A stretch of 64,000 nt of DNA from assembly GCA_023374045.1 (NCBI GenBank), contig CM041776.1, forward strand, positions 319,139,925 to 319,203,924. Reading direction: 5' to 3'. The notes under the pieces were generated by a model. That model was not told the DNA's origin, made no database searches, and saw only the letters and a program-made list of their open reading frames with translations. This DNA comes from Limonium bicolor. Its lineage: Eukaryota; Streptophyta; Magnoliopsida; Caryophyllales; Plumbaginaceae. The position numbers and the translations under genes were made by a program. Positions within the stretch are counted from its first letter, which is position 1. Each line of letters starts with the position of its first letter. Of the stretch, positions 10,370-21,087 are shown piece by piece.

Positions 10370-11475
10370 TCAGCTCACCCTTTTATTTGGCACCACCGTG
10401 ATTCCTCCTTTCTTTGGTACCACTTGGGTTGGACTCACCCATTGACTGTCGGATATGGGGTAGATGATCCCGGAGTCGAGTAGCTTCAGGACCTCTTTTT
10501 TAACTACCTCTTTCATATTCGGGTTGAGCCGCCTTTGAGGTTGAACGAGTGGCTTGTAGTTGTCCTCCATGAAGATTCGATGAGTACAGAAATGGGGATT
10601 GATACCCTTTATATCGGAGATTGACCAACCAATTGCCCCCTTGTGGTTTCGAAGCACCTTTAACAAACTGTCCTCTTGTTCACCTGTGAGGGAGGAGGAG
10701 ATAATGACAGGTAGATCACAAGGTTCAGTCAGATAAACATATTTTAAATGAGAAGGTAGAAGTTTCATCTCCACAGTGGGAGGCTTTTCAACCGACGGCA
10801 ACGGCTTCTGAGCAGCTCGTTCCAATGGTTCAGGTGGTGGATAGCGTGGTCTATAGCCAGAAAATCTGCTGTTCAACTCAGCCACCATTTCAATCATATC
10901 TGGGTGAAATTCCTGTTCAACACAAGCCTCAAACAAAGCTAATTCAAGAGCATCAGTTTTAACAAGAGAGAGAGAGTGATCCTGCACAATTGAATCTACG
11001 ACATCTATAGCAAAAACAGCCTCAGCCTGTGAGGGTCTCTTCACTACTTTAGACATGTCAAATTCTAATTTATCATCATGAAGTCGCAGAATTATTTTGC
11101 CTTTCTCCACATCTATGAGGGCCCTAGCAGTTCTCATGAAAGGTCTGCCCAAAATTAGTGGCACTCTCTGGTCCTCTTCCATGTCTATTACAATGAAATC
11201 AGCTGGGAAGACAAATGAACCAACAGTCACTACCAAGTCTTCTACCTTCCCTTTAGGGACAACCAAAGATCTATCCGCTAGTTGCAATTGAATGGGAGTG
11301 GGAGTGCATTTACCAATTCCAAGCTTATTAAAGTTGAGAGAGGCATAAGATTGATACTAGCACCTAAATCACATAACCCACTACCACAGTCAATTTCACC
11401 AATATAGCAAGGGACGATAGGTAAACCGGGATCTCCAAGCTTTGGAGGTAGGCTTCTTTGTAGAACCGTCGACAC
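10370..11475 (-). pseudogene. Element B protease and RT N-terminus
   Basis: The protease carries LCDLGASINLMPLS, the Athila version of the aspartic protease motif (D in DLGAS). About 11325 a T is missing from a T run, after which the next frame continues with LGRPFMRTARALIDVEKGK (flap and second half of the protease) and then the linker to RT, including WSISDIKGI and SQWVSPTQVVPKKGGITVV. Upstream, the protease once joined gag directly: about 11520 another apparent single-base loss puts a stop in gag. Confidence 0.88.
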
Positions 11476-11507
11476 TTCTTCAGTGAGGTGGACGGTTTCT
11501 GCTTCCT

Positions 11508-13382
11508 CTAGCGATCTCTTTTCGCTATGATGTCCTTCATGAACTTAGCGTAGATCGGCATCTGTTTCAAAGCATCAGAAAAAGGAATATTAATTGTTAA
11601 TTTCTTGAAAATGCTCAGAAACTTCCCAAATTGTTCATCTAAATTTTTCTTTTTGAGTCTATTAGGAAAAGGAAGAGGGGGAAGATGTTTTGCACGAGTA
11701 GTAGAAGTAGAAGGTTCAGGAGACTCCTTCTCCTTGGAAACTTCCTTAGGTGGAGGTGGTGGTTCCTCAACAATCTCTTGCTCTTCTTCTTGAGCTTCAT
11801 CTTCTTGGGACTTCATGTCCTCATGTGAGCATGACGGATCAAGGAGTCTCCTACTCCTTAGTGTTACCGCTTTTGCTTGCTCTCTTGGATTGGGCTGTGT
11901 TTGACTTGGAAAAACACCCGGTTGTCTTTGAGCAAGTTGTTGAGAGATGCTTTCAAGTTGGGACTCAACCCTTTTGTTGGTGGCTTCTTGACTTGCTTTA
12001 AAAGCATCCAAGTCAGCCGCTTTAGAGTGCACAGCCAAGACAAGATTTTTCATCATGTCTCTTAGCTCGGCATTGGAATCTGTGGGTGGAGGAGGATGTT
12101 GTTGATGTGGTTGGTGTTGTTGTTGAAAGCCCAGAGGTGCTCCTTGTAGTCGGTAACCCATTTGTGGGTTGAACATTTGAGTCGACCCTTGTGACCGGTA
12201 GCCCGTGGGATTGTTGGAAACATTGCTAGCTCCCCCTTGGGTTTGGTCATTACTTCTCCATGAGAAGTTTGGATGGTTCCTCCATGGGGCGTTTTGTTGG
12301 TTGTAGTTGTATCTGGGGCGGTTGCCTACAAAGTTTACATCCTCACGTGGATCGGCATAAACCTTGCCTTCGCAAAAGTGGGTCTCGTGAGGACCCGCGC
12401 AAATTGCACACCCCTCTTGGATTGGAGTAGAAGTAGATGGAGAGGGTGATGATGAAGAAGCTATAGACTTTGTTGTTTCTTTTTGAGCTATAGCTAGCTT
12501 CTCCACCATCTTGGTGAGTGAAGATAGTTGGGCGGAAAGGTGGTCGGTGGGTTCAACATGTAAGAGACCAGCTGCTCTTGGTGCTCTCCCCTTTTGCCTA
12601 GACCATTGCCTTATGTTACTAGTCATCTCCTCTAGGAGTGCCATCCCCTCTTGAGGTGACTTAGTCATAAAGCTTCCCCCAGATGAGGAGTTCACAAGTA
12701 GTCTATTCTGGTCATCGAGACCGTTGAAAAATGATAGACATAGTGATTGGTCGTCCAAACCGTGGTGGGAACAATTCATCAACATGTTTTTGAATCTATC
12801 CCATGCATCATATAACGTCTCTCCCGGTTCTTGGCAAAAGGTATTGATCTCTCCAATTAATTGCCTAGTTCTACTAGTGGGGTAGTACTTGGCAAGAAAT
12901 TGTTGAGCCATTTGTGCCCAAGTATGGATTGATTTTGACGGTAAGCTCCTATACCATCTTGATGCAGAGTCGGAAAGTGAGTGAGGGAAGAGCAGCAGGT
13001 GTATCCTCTGGTCAACATTTCCAGTTTTGCCAAATGAGTTGCAAAAGTCGAGGAATTGACTTAGGTGGTTGGGAGCCTCATCGGGATTTGCTCCACTGAA
13101 TTTTCCTAAATCCCGGACAGCAGTGATGTAATGGGTCTTGAATACCCATTGTCCGGTCTCTTGAGGCGTCAATTCCGGTAGGACTATGGCTGAAGGTCTC
13201 CCTTCGGTGTCCGGCTGGTTGTAGTCTTTGAGAGCCATTTGTTGTTGGTTCCCGTTGTTTTCAACCACCGGTGGGTCATCCATGATTGAATTTTTCACAG
13301 TTCGGATGGCCCTCAACAACGAACGCTCGAGCTCGGGTCTCGGACTAGCAAGTGGAGATCCTTTGGCTCGAGTGTTTGGCAT
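11508..13382 (-). CDS. Element B gag polyprotein (Athila type)
   Basis: 624 codons, uninterrupted. It forms the virus-like particle that packages element RNA. Residues about 85-270 match the retrotransposon gag domain (ITAVRDLGKFSGANPDEA, WYRSLPSKSIHTWAQMAQQF, FFNGLDDQNRLLVNSSSGG). Residues about 324-335 form a compact zinc knuckle CAICAGPHETHFC (C-x2-C-x3-H-x4-C), as usual in Athila. A Gln/Asn-rich stretch and a Glu-rich Pro/Ser linker (about 540-590) follow. The present stop after AKRDR is probably a frameshift; the original frame would have run into the protease. The start is the first ATG after the primer site, 180 bases inside the LTR border. Confidence 0.88.
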   Translation of the reverse strand: MPNTRAKGSPLASPRPELERSLLRAIRTVKNSIMDDPPVVENNGNQQQMALKDYNQPDTEGRPSAIVLPELTPQETGQWVFKTHYITAVRDLGKFSGANPDEAPNHLSQFLDFCNSFGKTGNVDQRIHLLLFPHSLSDSASRWYRSLPSKSIHTWAQMAQQFLAKYYPTSRTRQLIGEINTFCQEPGETLYDAWDRFKNMLMNCSHHGLDDQSLCLSFFNGLDDQNRLLVNSSSGGSFMTKSPQEGMALLEEMTSNIRQWSRQKGRAPRAAGLLHVEPTDHLSAQLSSLTKMVEKLAIAQKETTKSIASSSSPSPSTSTPIQEGCAICAGPHETHFCEGKVYADPREDVNFVGNRPRYNYNQQNAPWRNHPNFSWRSNDQTQGGASNVSNNPTGYRSQGSTQMFNPQMGYRLQGAPLGFQQQHQPHQQHPPPPTDSNAELRDMMKNLVLAVHSKAADLDAFKASQEATNKRVESQLESISQQLAQRQPGVFPSQTQPNPREQAKAVTLRSRRLLDPSCSHEDMKSQEDEAQEEEQEIVEEPPPPPKEVSKEKESPEPSTSTTRAKHLPPLPFPNRLKKKNLDEQFGKFLSIFKKLTINIPFSDALKQMPIYAKFMKDIIAKRDR

Positions 13383-13563
13383 ACACCGAGAAAAACAGAA
13401 GGTACCTAAAATGCACCAACACCAAACACTCTTAAGTAGATGGATATGTTAAAATATAAACAACAACTAAAAACATAAATACCACAAACGAAGTAAAATA
13501 GATAAAAGTACTAAATGCACAAAAACTTAAAGTACCGAACCTAGGGAAATTGAATAATCAATT

Positions 13564-13581
13564 TCCCCGGCAACGGCGCCA
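13564..13581 (-). other. Primer binding site, tRNA-Asp type, element B
   Basis: On the minus strand TGGCGCCGTTGCCGGGGA, six bases inside the LTR end (CCAACA at 13588). Identical to the A1 primer site. Confidence 0.85.
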
Positions 13582-13587
13582 TAAACT

Positions 13588-13766
13588 TGTTGGGAAAATT
13601 ACATACATAGTAATTAAACCTAGCTAAAATGGGCAAGTGCACCCAATTCGTTGCAGTAAAACAAGTGTCGTATCCACAAGGAAATTGGTTTCTAAATCCC
13701 GAGCTTCGGTATAATAGTTAAGTGCAAAATAACAGTAAAATGGGGGTTTAGCCAGAGGCAAGCTTG
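13588..13766 (-). repeat. Element B 5' LTR, inner fragment
   Basis: The end of the 5' LTR next to the primer site (minus strand ends CCCAACA). It is cut off from the remainder at 21088-22292 by the insertion of element A2. It includes the first copy of the TSD GCTTG at 13762-13766. Confidence 0.8.
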
Positions 13767-15263
13767 TGCTAACAGGATTTTTGTAGGGATACAACTATAC
13801 ACAAAAGAATAAAATAAATAACTAAACCTACAACTCTACTACGGGTAGCAAATAAAACCCGGTCGGAGTATAGAGTAAATATATTACGACCGAGAGTATC
13901 GAACCCAAGGGACTTATAGAAAACTAGTCCTAATCGGGCAAAAGCCTATTCTATAATAAAAAGGGGAAAGGTAAACGTGATTCTAACTAAATGACTAATT
14001 AAATAAACTAACTTTGATTTGGGAAGATATCAATGTAAAAGCATCGTATGACCAATAATTAAGGGTGGCAAGTCTCAAAGAGGATTTGTTTCTCGCAAAA
14101 TGAATATGCCGGGTGCCATGCCGGACCTTCTCTACCCGGCATAGTCAAGTTCTTTGAATGTGCCGGGCAAAACCAATCCGGCATTCCATCCGGCATCGTT
14201 CATTTCGTAAATACCACTTCCAGAATCAGATCTGCATTAAGGAACTCAATATCCATACTTGCATTGTGCATAGCCAATGCCGCGAATGCAACCAGAATAA
14301 TGGGGAAATTAGAGATTAATCCAAAACCTTAGCATTTGTTATCCACTTTTCAGAACAACAATATTAAAGATTACCGAGATCCTAATCTATCCTACTCTTG
14401 CTTTGAAAGCCTTAAATAGGACTTAGAAATAAGAGAATAAGTGGCTGACTCATTCAACTTGCATGAAGACTAGAAACCTCCGTTAAGAAACTTGTGAATT
14501 CCATATATGATCATAAGAGTTTTACAAGGAAATTCATCCCTAACCAATAAACTAACAAGGATCTCTACTTCACCATCCACTCCAAATACAGAAGAAATAC
14601 AAGGGGAAGAAGGAGATGTTCATAGCCTCAACCCAACAAGGAAATCTTCTTTCTTCTGCGTGGATGGATTCGTAGAGATTCCTTGGACACCAACAATGGA
14701 GTGGGCGGAAATATAGAAGTGAATGGCGTGAATATGGTATGTTGAAGTGTGTTGAAAAGTGTAGCCCCTCGTCCTATTTATAGGCATCACATTCTTCTCG
14801 TGCCGGATGTCATGCCGTGCAAATTATATCCGGCATATAATAACCACGTGCCCAACTGCTAACGGTCGAAACCACCTAATCTGCGCGAAAAGGTACCAGT
14901 GCCGGACAGGATACGTCCGACACCATACCCGGCATAGGTTGGTTTGGCAACGGTCATTAACCGCCATCGTCTGGTCAACCGAGGCGACTTTTCACATGTA
15001 TGCCGGATTGGATATACCCGACAACTAACCCGGCATAGGGTCCTTTTCTGCTCCACGCTTGTGCCGTGCAGGTATGATCCGGCCTTATGTCCGGCATTGT
15101 GGTCAGAAATGTCTCCTTGTATGGAAAAACATATAAAACATCAATCTGAACAAATAATAGACTTAATACCTAATATAGCATAAATATTAATTATTCTAAC
15201 CTTAATTTGGCTAATAATCTTATAATTAAGTATACTAAAACATGATAAGTCTGAGGCTTATCA
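13767..15263 (-). repeat. 3' LTR of element A2
   Basis: In plus orientation starts TGCTAACAGG and ends GGCTTATCA; preceded inside by the AGGCCCTACACTTACC complement of the polypurine tract. Contains a minus-strand TATA box at 14775-14782 and foldback units at about 14105-14143, 14158-14200, 14800-14840, 14899-14935, 15000-15038 and 15060-15098. Confidence 0.93.
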
Positions 15264-16535
15264 AGGCCCTACACTTACCTTTTGCTAGTCCTCAAGCAAA
15301 ACAAGATTAGAAAGGAATAAATACTTATGCACAAAACAGATAAACCTTAGAATGACAATTAGATAAATATTCCTAACCATATGACTCTAATTCATAAGTA
15401 TCACTTAATCATCCTTATTTTACCAGAAACATACTAATGGGTATAAATAAACAATTTCAAAACCGATCAAACACTTTCGGGTTATTTTGCATAAGGGAAT
15501 TTGTAATCTCTCCTTTTTCCGGTTTCCATCATTCAGCTCTATTTTCCAAGAGTTTCTGAATGTGGCCAAGACACTCATCTGGTTTTTATATGTTCAGCCC
15601 TATTTTTCAAGGGTTTCTGAATCAACCATGATTTCTTTTGTTTTGAAGAACGGGGAATTTAGGAGAAAAACAAAAGGAAAAACTCTCGTTTGTTTCTTTT
15701 ATTTTGAGGCAATTTTTGCAACCTCATACTGCTTCATTTTTTCGAAAGAAGATTCTTCTTTTTTTCATTCTTCTTCTTTTTTTTTTCTTGAAGCTTCTCT
15801 TTTTTTCCTCTTTTTTTTTTTTTACATAATCCCTATTTAAGATATTCACCCAAAAGAATTCTCACCATTTTGTAAAAGAAAAGGAAATATTACCCATAAG
15901 TAAATCTGAGATAGAAATAGGAGTAAGGTCATATACTCATGTTAATAAAGAGAATCAAGAAGTTAAAAACAAGAATCTACAAGTCATTAGAAAGGTTACC
16001 TCTTGAGAGAACAAGCTTTCATCCTTTTCTACTCTTACTTTGTCAATGACATGCAAAAGCTTAGTAGAACATTGATAAATTCCCAGCTTATTATTTAGAT
16101 ACTAAGTAGTTTTAGCAAAAATAATTTTTTTTAAGGGGGGACCCCTGCCCTACACTTCGCAGGAACACTGTCCCCAGTGTTGTGAAAAGAATAAAGAATA
16201 AAAAATTCAAAGAATTAAAGAATGGCTATTAAAAATACGAAGAATTAACAAAAAAATACTCCCCCTTTGGAAGAATGAGGGCACAAATGCCCTACACTTG
16301 TGGTGAGCCGCGGAGTCAGAATTGTCACAGCATGAGCCAACTAAAATAAAGGCACTGTAACCAAAAACTCACTAAATATAACGCTTCCATAATATGAAGA
16401 GAGAGCTAACTGAGAATCCATTTAGTCATACAAGAATAATAAACAAATAAAACTAAAAGAAAAAGCAAAAGGATAATAAAAGAAAATGGAAGGAAAAATA
16501 AAATAAAATAAAATAAAGAGAGAAAGAGATAAGAA
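15264..16535 (-). other. 3' non-coding region of element A2
   Basis: Downstream of the accessory ORF: a T-rich and purine-rich block (15700-15830), a pair of similar stretches around TTTCAAGGGTTTCTGAAT (about 15540-15560 and 15600-15622), the palindrome at 16164-16181 and the polypurine tract next to the LTR. It parallels 2967-3894 in A1. No gene seen. Confidence 0.6.
16164..16181 (-). other. Conserved palindrome AACACTG/CAGTGTT in element A2
   Basis: AACACTGTCCCCAGTGTT in plus orientation, the complement of the palindrome at 2967-2986 in A1, again beside a GGGGGGACCCCTGCCC purine/pyrimidine run. Confidence 0.6.
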
Positions 16536-18380
16536 CTAATGAACTGCTGCCTGCATGGAGGATGGTGGTGGAGAGTCTGAAGAAGAATCAGGTGAAGCGT
16601 CTGGAACATCAGAAAGGCTAGAAGAGCTAGGGGTAGGAAGCCCCTTCTTCTTCGCTTCTCGACGCGCCTTCCTCTTCTCCTTGTCCCGACGTAGAAGACT
16701 CTTAACCAAAGCAGCTATGGAACAAGATACCCTCTGCTTCATCTCCTTCCTCGCCTTCTTTCTGTCGGCCGCCATTGACTTGTTCATCTGATCCACAGCC
16801 AACATGAGACGATCATCCACCCGCCTCTCCTGCTCATCCTGGTGCTGAGATATACGCTCCTCAAACACCTCCTGTCTCTGCCCAACCTCAGCCTGCTGCT
16901 GCACAACAGAGTCTACTCTGGTAGTCAAATCTGTGCGCATACCCTCATAACTCTGCCGGAAGGAAGCAAGATCACCCCATGCGGCCTGCTGAGCGGCCTG
17001 GAAGGCCTCCATAGAGTGTCGCTGCTGCTGGAGCTCCTGACGGAAGTGATCGAGCTCTGCAGCCACTCTAGGGTCTGCATCTGAAGTAGAGGTAGGGGGT
17101 GGTGCGGTGGCGATCGGAGGTGGTGGAGGCAATAATAGCTGATCACCCTCCCCCTGATAACTGGGGTAGTCCTGAGCAGTAGGGGTCCGGGACCTCCGAT
17201 CTGGGGGAACATAAAGGAACTCCCCTGAGGGTGACTCTCTGAACCACCAGCGTCGAATGAGAGCACGATCAATAGGGGCAGACTCGGGCTGAAAATGTAG
17301 GCCTCGAGGAATCTGAGTCTCCCCTATCGTCTGCATAATATGCTGGTGAATGAGCATGGGGAAGATGGGGCACTGTCCCTCTCGATGCATGATGGCGCGG
17401 ACCAACTGCGCGAACATCAATCGCTGGACCGGGAAACGCGAGTCAACTGCTCCCTGAGCTGGCCCGAGAAGATACTGTAGAAGAGCGTAGTCCATATCAT
17501 TCAGCTCATCATGCTTGCACGGCCGAATGTTATGGCGGATGATCTCCATGGCCACACGTAACTGGAGATCGGTGATGTAGGTCAAGGGGATCACCTCGCG
17601 ATCCTTAGTATGAGCTCTATCCATATAGCGAGTGCGTGATCTGAACCGAGCGCGGATAGCGGCATGAGCATCTGCGAGAGTCTGTCGACTGAAGGATCGC
17701 TGTCGAGGGTCAGTGTCAATGCCCAAGATCTGTGCGATGCTCTCTGGCGTAATAATAATACAGCGTGTAGAGACAAACGAGCGTATCAGAACTCCTGACG
17801 TCTGGGGGGTCCCACGGTACTCGGAGTTGGCGTAAAACTCACGCACCAACCCGGGGTAGAAGTGTCCATGGCCAATATCTAGAATCCTCAACCAACCATG
17901 GCGTTCGAAGAGCTCTGAAATCGCAGATAATATGCAGACCTCGGGATGCACTCGCCTCTCCCGTACCCACTTACCTTTCATCTTGGACTGATGAAAGTAC
18001 TGAGCAGCAGAAGGATTTACGAATCCCTCCTCATCAAAAGTAGGTACATCAGGAATGCGAGGAGGGAGAGGGAGAGGTGTACCAAAATCATCGTGCTCTA
18101 GAGCAGAAGAAGTGGAACCAGGGCCGCTCTGAGTCTCTGGAGAAGTCCGCTTCTTCCTCTTGCCAGCCCTTGTCTTCTTGGCTGGAGGCGGAGCGGCACT
18201 GCTGGAAGCTGGCTCCTTGCCTGCCCGTCTGGTAGATCGACGAGGTGGCGCAGGTGCAGGAGGAGCCTCCTCCTCTGTAGTGGCATCAGCGAAGGCTGCC
18301 TCAGCCTGGTATAACAACTCATCCTCCTCTGAGTCAAAACCAGAAACGCGTGGGGGAGTAGTGGCTCTTCTGCGAGTCAT
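16536..18380 (-). CDS. Accessory protein of element A2 (plant transposon-protein domain), intact
   Basis: 614 codons with no stop. N-terminal 100 residues are acidic then Pro/Ala-rich with a nuclear localisation-like cluster (KKTRAGKRKKR, about 70-80). Residues about 130-340 form the globular domain: WLRILDIGHGHFYPGLVREF, EFYANSEYRG, RCIIITPESIAQILGI, a pattern shared with the element B accessory ORF (FYANAA) and recalled as Pfam PF20167. Then a Pro-rich linker, a Gln/Glu-rich coiled coil (about 430-545), a very basic helix (RRDKEKRKARREAKKKG, about 565-582) and a Ser/Pro-rich tail. No transmembrane or signal segment. Its role is unknown; nuclear nucleic-acid binding is an inference from the basic regions. 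It is the only open gene in an element without gag-pol. Confidence 0.82.
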   Translation of the reverse strand: MTRRRATTPPRVSGFDSEEDELLYQAEAAFADATTEEEAPPAPAPPRRSTRRAGKEPASSSAAPPPAKKTRAGKRKKRTSPETQSGPGSTSSALEHDDFGTPLPLPPRIPDVPTFDEEGFVNPSAAQYFHQSKMKGKWVRERRVHPEVCILSAISELFERHGWLRILDIGHGHFYPGLVREFYANSEYRGTPQTSGVLIRSFVSTRCIIITPESIAQILGIDTDPRQRSFSRQTLADAHAAIRARFRSRTRYMDRAHTKDREVIPLTYITDLQLRVAMEIIRHNIRPCKHDELNDMDYALLQYLLGPAQGAVDSRFPVQRLMFAQLVRAIMHREGQCPIFPMLIHQHIMQTIGETQIPRGLHFQPESAPIDRALIRRWWFRESPSGEFLYVPPDRRSRTPTAQDYPSYQGEGDQLLLPPPPPIATAPPPTSTSDADPRVAAELDHFRQELQQQRHSMEAFQAAQQAAWGDLASFRQSYEGMRTDLTTRVDSVVQQQAEVGQRQEVFEERISQHQDEQERRVDDRLMLAVDQMNKSMAADRKKARKEMKQRVSCSIAALVKSLLRRDKEKRKARREAKKKGLPTPSSSSLSDVPDASPDSSSDSPPPSSMQAAVH

Positions 18381-18587
18381 CTATAAGTAAAGAGCAGAGG
18401 AAGATACCAGACAAGAGTTCATCATTGTTAGTTTCACAGAAATTAAAATTCGATGTCCTGTAGAGGGACATGGTGCGCCCCTATGCCTGTGAATCAGAAT
18501 CCTAATCGACTACTTCTCAACAAATTATTAGTAGGCATTAATTCAAAAGACTAGATTCACAATAGGCAAAGAAGAAGCAACCAGAAA

Positions 18588-19546
18588 TCGTGCCGGGTGG
18601 AATGCCGGAAAAAATCCACCCGACATTTTCAAATTAAAATCATGCCGGACTGGATGCCGGGCAGCTCTCATCCGGCTCATTCAAAACTCGAACCCAGAAA
18701 TTTGCAGAACACACAGAATCGCACCAGACCACATAAAATCAGTTTCAGCAGGTTCTGAAATCCCTAATGCACTATACTAAGCTACGAATCTAACAAAAAC
18801 GTCACATTAACTAAACAATAATAAAAATCGAATTCGAAATGGCGACAAAGGAACCTGTTTTTGTTTCGTTTTCTGGCGAAGAATCTGGGCGACTTCCAGA
18901 GCTGCTTGTGGCTGGGCGGCGATTGGAGTTGCTTGTGGGTTCGACTTGAAGCTTGGGGCGGCGACAGGTTGTAGAGGAGGTGCGGTGAGTTTGAAGTAGG
19001 GTAAAAAGTGGGGCGGTAAAACCCAACTTACCTGCTGTTATTTTTTTTCAGAACCCGCGACATGCCGGGTAGTTTGTCGGGTTAGTTATAACCGGCATGA
19101 TGAACATTTTACAATGCCGGGTAACGTATACCCGGCCATGAGCACGGCATGTCTCCCTGGGGCACCTCTTCTGAATTCGCTACGTGCCGGGTTGAATGCC
19201 GGATACCACGAATCCGGCATATGTTTTTTTAGTAGGCCGGGTAAGAATAACCGGCCTAGTTCATGGCACACACATATAACCAGGGATTGAGTTAATCAAA
19301 TGAGTAAAATTAGTGAATAAAATTAATGAATCCAATATCTATAAAAAAATTAGAAGAATAAAGAATAAAGGAATAAAGAATGTATTAAGTGAAAATCTAA
19401 CATTTTACAGAAATAAAATAAAAAGAAGAAAGAAAGTGAAATCACACATGCCGGATACGATGCCGGCTCATATATATCCGGCATTGAACATTTTCTGCAA
19501 ATGCCGGGCTTACCTTGACCGGCGGTGGATCCGGCATATTCAATTT
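18588..19546. repeat. ATGCCGG foldback modules in the A2 leader
   Basis: Clusters at about 18588-18683, 19061-19100, 19110-19155, 19183-19260 and 19447-19546. Each holds paired GCCGG/CCGGC arms, for example ATGCCGGGTA with TACCCGGCCAT near 19111-19137. The outer AACATTTT/TTCAA-type flanks match those of the A1 modules read on the other strand. Confidence 0.75.
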
Positions 19547-19584
19547 AGTTTAAAAAAAATGAATGTATTAACTAAAGAATAATT

Positions 19585-21082
19585 TGCTAACAGGATTTTT
19601 GTAGGGATACAACTATACACAAAAGAATAAAATAAATAACTAAACCTACAACTCTACTACGGGTAGCAAATAAAACTCGGTCTGAGTATAGAGTAAATAT
19701 ATTACGACCGAGAGTATCGAACCCAAGGGACTTATAGAAAACTAGTCCTAATCCGGGCAAAAGCCTATTCTATAATAAAAAGGGGAAAAGGTAAACGTGA
19801 TTCTAACTAAATGACTAATTAAATAAACTAACTTTGATTTGGGAAGATATCAATGTAAAAGCATCGTATGACCAATAATCAAGGGTGGCAAGTCTCAAAG
19901 AGGATTTGTTTCTCGCAAAATGAATATGCCGGGTGCCATGCCGGACCTTCTCTACCCGGCATAGTCAAGTTCTTTGAATGTGCCGGGCAAAACCAATCCG
20001 GCATTCCATCCGCCATCGTTCATTTCGTAAATACCACTTCCAGAATCAGATCTGCATTAAGGAGCTCAATATCCATACTTGCATCATGCATAGCCAATGC
20101 CTCGAATGCAACCAGAATAATGGGGAAATTAGAGATTAATCCAAAACCTTAGCATTTGTTATCCACTTTTCAGAACAACAATATTAAAGATTACCGAGAT
20201 CCTAATCTATCCTACTCTTGCTTTGAAAGCCTTAAATAGGACTTAGAAATAAGAGAATAAGTGGCTGACTCATTCAACTTGCATGAAGACTAGAAACCTC
20301 CGTTAAGAAACTTGTGAATTCCATATATGATCATAAGAGTTTTACAAGGAAATTCATCCCTAACCAATAAACTAACAAGGATCTCTACTTCACCATCCAC
20401 TCCAAATACAGAAGAAATACACGGGAAGAAGGAGATGTTCATAGCCTCAACCCAACAAGGAAATCTTCTTTCTTCTGCGTGGATGGATTCGTAGAGATTC
20501 CTTGGACACCAACAATGGAGTGGGCGGAAATATAGAAGTGAATGGCGTGAATATGGTATGTTGAAGTGTGTTGAAAAGTGTAGCCCCTCGTCCTATTTAT
20601 AGGCATCACATTCTTCTCGTGCCGGATGTCATGCCGTGCAAATTATATCTGGCATATAATAACCACGTGCCCAATTGCTAACGGTCGAAACCGCCTAATC
20701 TGCGCGAAAAGGTACCAGTGCCGGACAGGATACGTCCGGCACCATACCCGGCATAGGTTGGTTTGGCAACGGTCATTAACCGCCATCGTCTGGTCAACCG
20801 AGGCGACTTTTCACATGTATGCCGGATTGGATATACCCGGCAACTAACCCGGCATAGAGTCCTTTTCTGCTCCACGCTTGTGCCGTGCAGGTATGATCCG
20901 GCCTTATGTCCGGCATTGTGGTCAGAAATGTCTCCTTGTATGGAAAAACATATAAAACATCAATCTGAACAAATAATAGACTTAATACCTAATATAGCAT
21001 AAATATTAATTATTCTAACCTTAATTTGGCTAATAATCTTATAATTAAGTATACTAAAACATGATAAGTCTGAGGCTTATCA
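19585..21082 (-). repeat. 5' LTR of element A2
   Basis: Pair of 13767-15263. In plus orientation starts TGCTAACAGG and ends GGCTTATCA at 21082, followed by TSD GCTTG. TATA box complement at 20594-20601. Confidence 0.93.
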
Positions 21083-21087
21083 GCTTG

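Larger units (their letters stand above)
13767..21082 (-). mobile_element. Element A2: non-autonomous LTR retrotransposon with one intact accessory ORF
   Basis: LTRs at 13767-15263 (3') and 19585-21082 (5'), TSD GCTTG at 13762-13766 and 21083-21087. Element RNA runs right to left. By eye, the LTRs differ at about 16 positions plus three one-base gaps in about 1497 bp. No gag or pol. The interior holds the 614-codon ORF (18380-16536), several ATGCCGG foldback modules and the same 3' region as A1. The primer site expected just inside the 5' LTR is absent: after AATT the sequence goes directly into AT-rich DNA. So this copy could not be primed in the usual way, although its ORF is open. Confidence 0.93.
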
